Assembly (NCBI RefSeq): GCF_024679095.1
Contig: NC_066513.1
Coordinates: 11,215,605-11,279,604 of the forward strand
Length of the DNA stretch: 64,000 nt
Reading direction: 5' to 3'
From: Eriocheir sinensis
Taxonomy: Eukaryota > Arthropoda > Malacostraca > Decapoda > Varunidae
Shown here: positions 56,780-64,000 of the stretch, one piece after another
Numbering within the stretch: position 1 is the stretch's first letter
Layout of the letters: each line of letters starts with the position of its first letter
Notes under the pieces: model-generated
Databases searched by the model: none
Seen by the model: the letters and a program-made list of their open reading frames with translations, nothing else
Told to the model about the DNA's origin: nothing
Position numbers and translations under genes: made by a program

Positions 56780-58891
56780 AGGATGAAAACGTCAGTTGGT
56801 ATACTCAAATCTCTATTCAAATGCTGTAACGTCAAGGTAACTGAAAACAACTTGCTGAAATGACTTTTCATTCGTACTATTTGTCCTTCCATTGCTTAAC
56901 GGCAATTTTTACAAATTGTTCGGCAGCCTTTTCTGCCCTCAACAACCTTAAAAAAAAAAAAAATCATATATAGTCTGGTTTTCTGCCTGTCATATTGATG
57001 AATAGTTCAGCACTAGGTTAATCACCAACAGTTTCAACTTTGTTTCTAATAACTTGATAGTTAATGGTTTGATCACTGCATTATAATATATCTGTGCCTG
57101 TTTGAATAGAATATAACCAGTAAAATTTCTAATATTTTTCATAGTTCAGGATAAAGATTGAAACACAATCATACTCACTTTTCTATACACTATTTGCTCT
57201 TTCTGTAATTAAGTATGTTCAGTATACAGTATGTATCAATTTAAATTACATGGTAGTTCAGCGTATGCGTATCTATATATTTTCGGTCTGACACGAGAAG
57301 GATTTAGCGCGTCATCTTATCCTCCCACTCACCCTCACATCACCTTCGCTGTATGGCACTGTTCAAGCACTGGAATGGTAGACACACGCACACGTTGCAT
57401 TATTTCAACATTTTTAAGACTTGCACATCTTTCAAATGCGTATTATCTTAGCCTTTTCTTGGGAGTTACAAGCCAAGACCCCTTACATAGGACCCGTTTT
57501 CTCGCCAAACTTGCGCGTCCCTCACAGCGGCCTCCCTCACTCTAGCTTAGTTAAAACACACTTTTGGTCTTTCATATCTTGTTTCCAATCAAGCACTGTC
57601 CACTCCCTCCACATTCCACTCCATCGCATCACCGACGCCTCTGTAACTAATGTGTGCAGCAGTAGATTACAAAGATGTAGAGGAGTTCTGGCTTCCTTTC
57701 TTTGATGCCACACTGTGAAGGGAGAATACAATACGAACGGCTTTATTTACTACTAAAATCACGTTAAAATGGCTTCTCAGGGTCTTTATAAGCGCATAAA
57801 GATGTGATGCCGCAGCGTTTCCGCCATATTCGTCGATGCCTCCGAGGAACACGCCACAAGTACTTCCAAGTTTTTGCGACTCATAGCCTTTACTGCGGGT
57901 CAGGAACGGATCCTAGCACATTCTGATTCAAAAGTCCACTTGTAAGACACAATAACACACCTGGGAAAGCGTAAGTCCTCGTAAAGTAGCGTACAATTCT
58001 TGGCACTGCTGGGCAGCGGAGGCCACTTTCTCCTTTCCCGCACAGACCCGCAGACTAGTAACCGAACACGAACAATACGCGTTCTGCAGTGATCAGGAAC
58101 TTTAGGTCCTGAAACGGTACCAAGAGGAACTGTACCCTCATCTGATGTGTATAATGCTTTTTTCTGAAGTTTTATTCACTAGATATATTATAGAATCTGG
58201 TCAACGTCTTTGACTTCCAGCACCTTATTATAAATATAAATGAAATAATATTAAAAACACCCCTGAATATACCAAAAATTATGCCAAATGAGGTTAGGCA
58301 TACAACTAAATTTCAAGTACGCCAACCAGGCCTGGAATATACCAAATTGGCATAATTATGCCAAACCTGGCAACCCTGGTGGGAAGGGAAACAGTGACTC
58401 ACGATTCTAGTTATTCAGAGATGCGAGCTGCAGTCGGGAGCAAGGTGCAAAGTGAAAGTGTTCTGTACCGGTAGTGTATTACTGTAGCAGCGAGGTATAG
58501 TGTAACTAGGTATTGTAGGGGGGGGCATCGTGAATGCAGTCATCACCGAAGGGGGGGGGGGGGGGGGCGCTGTCCTGGAAGCTGCAGTGGTAATCGTCGC
58601 CTGAATAATTGCCAGGACCACTATTCTAATGGTTTTAAGCCCTAGTGACTCTATTCTCATTAATAACTCAGAATAAGTATTACTTAGGTTCTAGCACAGT
58701 AGATATTAGATGCATGCTGTCCATGTTGCATGGTGACACTGGCGTCTGTGGACTGTAAATTGTACATACGTACAGTCTGTGTATGCTAAGCCGGCCATTG
58801 TTGTTCTGAGTCATCATAACAGCGCCCCTAACTCCAGGGAGCGCGATGCAGCGACTGTATGCGGTGCAGGAGATAGCCAGGAGAGCACCCC

Positions 58892-58894
<3 letters not shown>
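56780..58894. other. Interior of the hAT-like element, no gene recognised
   Basis: Frames at 57231-57545 and 57421-57705 have no recognisable domain. At 58325-58377 the minus strand reads CAGGGTTGCCAGGTTTGGCA and then an AT-rich ATTATGCC hairpin, resembling another hAT-type terminus without a visible partner. Guanine runs lie at 58517-58524 and 58552-58567. Confidence 0.35.

Positions 58895-58932
<38 letters not shown>
58895..58932. repeat. (CT)n at 5' junction of CR1-like LINE copy 2
   Basis: CT tract running directly into the LINE. Confidence 0.97.
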
Positions 58933-58935
<3 letters not shown>

Positions 58936-58959
58936 ACAAACCCGTAACCGTGATCCCGC

Positions 58960-60130
58960 AAGTACCACCACCTGTATTACCAAGCCTCTAGATAACTTAA
59001 AAATCCTTAGTTTCAATGCGCGTAGCCTAAGAAACAAATTTGATGAACTGAGATGTCTTGCTTTAACAGAAAATTTTGACATAATTGCTATAACCGAAAC
59101 ATTTATCGACACCACAAATATTGATTTAAGTTCCGAATACAACATAGATGGCTACAGACTCTTCAACAAAGATCGTGTAAACCGTAGAGGCGGTGGCGTC
59201 GCCCTTTATGTCAAAAGCTATTTGCAACCCACCGACAAAACACCGGGAAACAGTAACGTTGAACATTTGTGCGTGCGAGTAAACATTGCAAAAGTCAATT
59301 TAAATATATCTGTCACCTACAGACCTCCCGGGCAATCACTCGATGACGACCTTGAAATGTACAGCGTCTTAAGGCAGTCACTTAATAACAACGACTCACT
59401 GATATTAGGAGACTTTAACCTCCCCCATATCGACTGGGCGACACTGTCAGGTACTGAAGGCGAGTCACATAGAATGATCGAATTTCTAGAAGAAAATTAT
59501 CTAAGCCAAATGGTTTCTGAGCCAACTCGACAAAATAATATACTCGACCTTGTTATAACGACCCAAGATAACCTTGTCAGTAGTGTCACGGTAGGAGAAC
59601 ACCTCGGTTCTTGCGATCATAAATTAGTGCGCGTCGACATTAAAGCTCAATCATCAGTGACTGAAAATAAAGTAAAGGTGCCCAATTTCAAAAGAGCTAA
59701 CTTCGTAGAAATCCGACAAAAACTAACAGAAATACAACTATCAGATGACGGCAACGTAGAGGAAGCCTAGCTAAGCCTTAAAAATCACTTACTCACTCAG
59801 CAGAACACATTCGTCCCCTTGTGCGAGAAGCGAATTAACACTAATAAAAGCCCACCGTGGTTTAATAGCGAAATTAAACAATCAGTCAATGAGAGAAAAT
59901 TGTTTTACAGGTTAAAGAAAGAACAAAGCACGCCCGAGAACATTAGACTCTATAATGATGCCAGGCGACGAGTAAAAAGACTAGTAGGTCAGGCAAAGCG
60001 TAGATATGAAGAAAATATTGCAGCCAACTGTAAAATAACCGAAATCTTTCTTCAGTTACATAAACAACAGAAAGGCGATCAAAAGTGGTATTGGACCTTT
60101 AACAAACAGCGACGGTGCACTAGTGACTGA
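58960..60130 (+). pseudogene. LINE ORF2 endonuclease part, one stop and one frameshift
   Basis: The frame is open from the LINE start (LSFNARSLRNKFDELR, IAITETFIDTT with the catalytic Glu, RRGGGVALYVK, LILGDFNLPHIDW, GSCDHKLVRVD with SDH-type residues). A TAG at 59767-59769 replaces the tryptophan codon of copy 1. The same frame resumes to ~60035, where a lost base shifts it before the RT. Otherwise the endonuclease looks intact. Confidence 0.9.
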
Positions 60131-61766
60131 CAGCCAACACATTGCAAACCTCTTAAACAATTACTTTTCCTCGGTGTTTAATACTAACAGTCTTCCTCTC
60201 GCTACCACCAACACCAGTACTATTGTAAATCTCGAGCATGCATTGCCTAATTTTGAAATAACAACCGATGAAGTCCTTAAAGCTCTCCATTCACTTAAAA
60301 CAAATAAAAGTCCTGGACCTGAAAAAGTATATCCAACTCTGCTGAAAGAAACGAAGAGCGAAATACTCTCCTCCCTCACAACCGTATTCAATATGTCCTT
60401 GCGACAAGGCATCGTCCCTTCAGATTGGAAAAAGGCTAACGTGACACCGATTTTCAAGAAAGGAGACAAAATAGTACCAGGTAATTACAGGCCCATTAGT
60501 CTAACTTCGGTTGTAGGTAAGCTACTTGAGGGCATAATTAGAGACAAAATTGTGAGTTACCTTGAAAGCCACTCATTGATTGGGGACTCACAACATGGCT
60601 TCCGAAACAAAAGATCCTGCCTATCAAACCTATTAACCTTTTATAACGACCTCTTCACTGTTTATGACGTAACCAAATCACTGGACGTAGTCTATCTTGA
60701 TTTCCTGAAAGCGTTTGATAAAGTCCCGCATCATAAATTACTTTACAAATTAAAGCAAATAGGTATTGACGGTCAAGTAAACCAATGGATCGCGAATTGG
60801 TTGAGCAACAGACAACAAAGAGTAGTGATTGACGGATTTAACTCAGAGTGGGCGCCTGTCACTAGTGGCGTCCCTCAGGGCTCGGTCCTTGGCCCAGTGC
60901 TCTTCATTATTTACATCAACGACGTGGATGTTGGACTCAATAACCGCATTAGTAAATTTGCAGACGACACAAAGATTGGTAACTCGGTTCTCACTGACGA
61001 AGACAGGCAAAGCCTCCAAGAGGATTTGCACAAAATTTCAGCTTGGTCGGATAGATGGGAGATGCCCTTTAACGTAGACAAGTGCCAGGTCCTTCAAGTT
61101 GGAACGAGGAATAAGAAGTTCGAATACGAAATGCGCGGCGTTAAACTCAAAAGCGTTCAATGCGTCAAAGACTCGGGGGTCAAAATCGCGTCAAACCTCA
61201 AATTCTCACAGCAATGCATCGATGCAGCAAATAAAGCGAACAGAATGTTGGGCTTCATTAAAAGAAACTTTGTATTCAAGAATAAAGATGTAATACTCCC
61301 GCTCTACAACAGTTTAGTCAGACCCCACTTGGAATATGCGGTACTGTTTTGGTCCCCCCACCATGCAAAGGATATTGCTAAATTAGAAGGTGTTCAGCGT
61401 CGGGCAACGAAAATGATCCCTTCCTTGCGCAACAAATCCTACGAAGAAAGGCTTTCTATCCTTAACATGTTCTCTCTTGAGAAACGTCGCCTCCGAGGAA
61501 AATTGATCGAATGTTTTAAAATACTTAATGGTTTCACGAATGTAGACAGATCAACATTGTTTATGATCGATGACAGTCTGCGCACGAGGAACAATGGCGT
61601 AAAACTCAGATGTAGACAAGTAAATTCAGATTGCACCAAATTTTTCTTCACCAACGTTGTAGTGCGAGAATGGAATAAGCTTCCACCATCAGTGGTCCAG
61701 TGTAACACGATTGACTCCTTCAAAAATAAGCTCGACCGTCACTTCCTTCAACTTAATATCAACTAG
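60123..61766 (+). CDS. LINE reverse transcriptase and C-terminal domain, open 547-codon frame
   Basis: An uninterrupted frame covers all RT blocks: WKKANVTPIFKKGDK and NYRPISLTSVVGKLLE, HGFRNKRSCLSNLL, VVYLDFLKAFDKVPHHKLL (catalytic Asp), VTSGVPQGSVLGPVLF, and KFADDTKIG (catalytic Asp pair at residues 281-282). The CR1-type C-terminal domain follows (VQRRATKMIPSLRNKSYEER, LEKRRLRGKLIECFKILNGF, VVREWNKLPPSVV), ending at a TAG (61764-61766). The product would be an RT without its endonuclease because of the upstream lesions. The intact frame suggests recent insertion. Confidence 0.92.
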   Translation: MTDSQHIANLLNNYFSSVFNTNSLPLATTNTSTIVNLEHALPNFEITTDEVLKALHSLKTNKSPGPEKVYPTLLKETKSEILSSLTTVFNMSLRQGIVPSDWKKANVTPIFKKGDKIVPGNYRPISLTSVVGKLLEGIIRDKIVSYLESHSLIGDSQHGFRNKRSCLSNLLTFYNDLFTVYDVTKSLDVVYLDFLKAFDKVPHHKLLYKLKQIGIDGQVNQWIANWLSNRQQRVVIDGFNSEWAPVTSGVPQGSVLGPVLFIIYINDVDVGLNNRISKFADDTKIGNSVLTDEDRQSLQEDLHKISAWSDRWEMPFNVDKCQVLQVGTRNKKFEYEMRGVKLKSVQCVKDSGVKIASNLKFSQQCIDAANKANRMLGFIKRNFVFKNKDVILPLYNSLVRPHLEYAVLFWSPHHAKDIAKLEGVQRRATKMIPSLRNKSYEERLSILNMFSLEKRRLRGKLIECFKILNGFTNVDRSTLFMIDDSLRTRNNGVKLRCRQVNSDCTKFFFTNVVVREWNKLPPSVVQCNTIDSFKNKLDRHFLQLNIN

Positions 61767-61884
61767 AGTAGAAATGCAACGTTTTGGAGTCTTCTGATTA
61801 ATGTAAAATCACTTAGGTTTAAGGACAGACCACCAAGTCTGGACCATGGGGTCTGTGTGGTCTGATTTTCTATGTAAATCTATG

Positions 61885-61888
<4 letters not shown>

Positions 61889-61949
<61 letters not shown>
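61889..61949. repeat. (CT)n at 3' end of CR1-like LINE copy 2
   Basis: CT tract following the LINE tail. Confidence 0.97.
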
Positions 61950-61954
<5 letters not shown>

Positions 61955-62192
61955 CTGTTTTTGTAGCATACAACTGGGAAATTAGAAGAGGTCTTTCATG
62001 TTTTACTACTCTTTAACTTTGCAATTAAAAAGCATGTTAGAGAAGCTGCATTTTGCCTTTTTTACAGATTGTATGAAGATCAAATGAATATATTGCTAAA
62101 TCCATCTCTAAATCTATCTATAATTCCTTTTCAAACTCATTTATGTTTATACGGATAGAATTACTGGAATAGAAATACTGAAAAGAAAAAAA

Positions 62193-62556
62193 AAATCTGT
62201 GGTTTAAACCAAAAAAAAACTGGTTTAAACCAAAAAAAACCCTGGTTTAAACCAAAAAAACCTGGTTTAAACCAAAAAAAAACCTGGTTTAAACTAAAAA
62301 AACCTGGTTTGAACAAAAAAAACTGGTTTAAACCAAAAAAACCTGGTTTAAACCAAAAAAAACCTGGTTTAAAAAAACCTGGTTTAAACCAAAAAAAACC
62401 TGGTTTAAACCAAAAAAAACTGGTTTAAACAAAAAAAAAAACCTGGTTTAAACCAAAAAACCTGGTTTAAACAAAAAAAAAAACTGGTTTAAACCAAAAA
62501 AAACTGGTTTAAACCAAAAAAAAACATGTTTTTTTTTTGGTTAAAAAACATTGGTT
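62193..62556. repeat. GGTTTAAACC array, right subterminal repeat of the hAT-like element
   Basis: About 18 units of CTGGTTTAAACCAAAAAA with variable A-run length, each centred on the palindrome GGTTTAAACC. Similar units occur at the left end (56343-56390). Confidence 0.95.
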
Positions 62557-62566
62557 TTTGCCAACC

Positions 62567-62569
<3 letters not shown>

Positions 62570-62639
<70 letters not shown>
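62570..62639. repeat. (AT)n microsatellite
   Basis: AT tract between the hAT-like element and a SINE tail. Confidence 0.97.
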
Positions 62640-62643
<4 letters not shown>

Positions 62644-62760
62644 TTTTTTTCTTTTTACGTCTTCGCCTGTGGCGCCAGTAGGCTTGCGTAGTAGGGCCTG
62701 ATGGTCGGCCCCAGCCCGTTGTGGCGCAGGCAAGTGTTTATAGTGGCGCCATTTGGCATC
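62640..62760 (-). mobile_element. SINE 3' fragment
   Basis: T-run (A tail in antisense), then GCCTGTGGCGCCAGTAGGCT, GATGGTCGGCCCCAGCCCGT and TTTATAGTGGCGCCAT, the shared SINE 3' module. It stops at the module edge. Confidence 0.85.
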
Positions 62761-63890
62761 ATATATACCAGTCAAAACTTCTATTTGGGAGACTGGGGAG
62801 TTCCCAGGTTTACGTGAACTATCCCGTGGACCTTTGTGTCGCACGGACTTGTCTTGGGCAAACCCTCTTGGGGGTAGGGACTTCTCAGAAGCACCACCAA
62901 GAGCCGTGAAAGGCTCCAAGGTGGCGATGAGAGAGGACCGTGTAGGAGTTTCTGGAGACAGGCGGACGTCAGGGAGAGAGGCAGGCCGGGGCAATGAAAA
63001 CTTAGCCATATACAGGGGTTTCTTTCACTTCCCCACACCCCCACCCACCCGGAGCCCAACAAGGGGAAGCTGGATGTTGGGGCCAGACCGCGCCGAACAG
63101 CCCCAGGGGTAATGGGGAAGTATACGCGGCCACTGTCAGGCGTTTAACGGCGGCCGCGGGACCGTTGCGGTCGCCCATCCGGCAGTGACCGCTTGACACT
63201 ACCCATCGCATGGCTCAAGCCAGTGCATGGCCAGCCGATTGATTCAATGGGGCCACATTGAACCGCCCGTCTTACCCCAGCTCTCTCACCAAAGGAGCGT
63301 GTTGCCCACCGAGGAGAACTATACCCTCTCCCGCGGTGGACGCCACGCACGGCAAACACGTGGGGAGACAACAGTCCCGCCCCAGGTGGCAGAAGGGCGG
63401 GCGCAGGCAACATCACCAGCAGGCCCCCTCCACCGGTGATGAGGGGGGAGCACTAGGTTCACGAGGCCAGCGGATATCGAGCCCCATCGAGGTAGGCAAG
63501 CCACCACGGTAGGTGGTGCCGCCGACCTCGCTTCAAGCCCCGTCACCACGACAAGGTGACTCCCCGTCGACGGGGTTCGTAAAGGAGAACTTGCCCCTTT
63601 TAAGAGGACATGTTTGAAGACAAAATTACAATGAAAAAAGCAGATGCAGAAGTGCTCAAAATTGTTTGAAGGTTTGTGAGTATCGAAGGATGCAGCTGCG
63701 AATGGAAAATAAGACACGAAAAATGAATAGATGAATGAAAAATAATATAATATATAATGATATACTGAGGCAGACGGATCCTCCGAGAGGTTTAGGACCT
63801 TCAGGAGCTCTCGCACAGACCTTGTGAGGGTTTATTCCGGTCTTGGCTATAAGGAAGGACGCCATTTTTGCACCACCAGGGTTGCTCCAA
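62761..63890. other. GC-rich unidentified stretch
   Basis: About 62780-63600 is GC-richer than its surroundings, with several overlapping frames but no recognisable protein. It contains a perfect 14-bp palindrome CCCCGTCGACGGGG (~63563-63576). It might be an untranslated leader of a retroelement or part of a host transcript. After 63600 the sequence returns to AT-rich. Confidence 0.3.
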
Positions 63891-64000
63891 AAACGGAGGG
63901 ACCCGGGGATCTTCTCTCTTTAGAGATGCAGGGGCCCCGAAACTGTCTTGCACCTGTCATAAGCGGCAGGCACACCCAATAGAAATGCATCGAGAGAGCC

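Larger units (their letters stand above)
58933..61888 (+). mobile_element. CR1-like LINE copy 2, best preserved, flanked by (CT)n
   Basis: It is 5'-truncated just before ORF2 and nearly identical to copy 1 (8112-11204). Its 3' end TATGTAAATCTATGTAAATC leads into (CT)n at 61889-61949. Homology to copy 1 runs to within a few bases of the CT tract. Confidence 0.93.
56335..62569. mobile_element. 6.2-kb hAT-like element in (AT)n with GGTTTAAACC subterminal repeats
   Basis: The left end reads CAGGGAGGCGGTTTAAACC and the right end, read inward, CAGGGTTGGCAAAAACC. Both are flanked by ATATATAT, an 8-bp duplication that carries little weight inside (AT)n. The left ~160 bp is duplicated in tandem: a second CAGGGTTGGCGGTTTAAACC start lies at 56496, with the same downstream text (TTAGTTTCATCAGGTATTGTGG). 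The right end carries a long GGTTTAAACC array. No transposase was recognised in the interior, which is largely filled by a CR1-like LINE. Confidence 0.7.

Noticed and set aside
62193..62556. CRISPR-like or regulatory operator array
   Set aside because: The units sit at a transposon end, are palindromic, and vary only by A-run length, which fits subterminal repeats.

Overview
This window looks like animal nuclear DNA, most likely from a decapod crustacean such as a crab. The basis is the very high load of (AT)n, (CT)n and (GA)n microsatellites, the mix of mobile-element families (CR1-like and RTE-like LINEs, Penelope, Ty3/gypsy, piggyBac, hAT, PIF/Harbinger-like, Polinton, tRNA-derived SINEs), and one plausible host exon, the first coding exon of a globin-X-like gene at 47437-47693. 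The species call is inference. There are no operons, no CRISPR array and no free-standing RNA gene. Almost every long reading frame is a decayed transposon or a translated microsatellite.

Layout. 1-2.3 kb: hAT/ZMYM-type transposase with an in-frame stop. 2.3-6.2 kb: Polinton DNA polymerase remnant, LINE scrap, a three-unit satellite and G-rich inverted repeats. 6.2-13.3 kb: a four-level nest. A piggyBac transposase remnant is followed by the 3' half of a Ty3/gypsy element, which is split by a 4.6 kb hAT-like element with a perfect 8-bp target duplication. That element carries a 1.2 kb palindrome and a CR1-like LINE seated in a (CT)n tract. 13.7-24 kb: LINE RT scraps, a foldback element, a hAT-like element, a large inverted repeat and a TA-flanked terminal-inverted-repeat element. 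26-36.9 kb: tRNA-derived SINEs, one split by a TTA-flanked PIF/Harbinger-like element; a decayed multi-copy protein family of unknown function; a degenerate ~290-bp satellite; and RTE-like LINE copies broken by other insertions. 37.4-38 kb: a 41-bp minisatellite with dimeric higher-order structure. 39.6-44.4 kb: a second TA-flanked element and a Jockey-superfamily LINE. 47.2-49.5 kb: globin exon 1, whose first intron carries a hAT-like insertion. 49.9-53.3 kb: RTE-like LINE 3' end and three antisense LINE fragments separated by (AT)n tracts. 53.3-56.2 kb: two Penelope copies head to head, one carrying a LINE insertion with a 10-bp target duplication. 56.3-62.6 kb: a 6.2 kb hAT-like element flanked by (AT)n, containing a 137-bp hAT MITE with a perfect palindromic target duplication, the best-preserved CR1-like LINE, and a GGTTTAAACC array. 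62.6-64 kb: SINE 3' end and an unidentified GC-rich stretch.

Most noteworthy: (1) the CR1-like LINE family meets (CT)n at every 5' junction seen (three) and both 3' ends, which suggests microsatellite-targeted insertion; (2) the four-level nest can be ordered at base resolution because joining the gypsy frame across the 8-bp duplication restores its reading frame; (3) the globin exon has an N-myristoylation-type start and ends in phase 2 at the position expected for the conserved B12.2 intron; (4) (AT)n tracts sit at the broken ends of LINE fragments, which is either biology or an assembly artefact.
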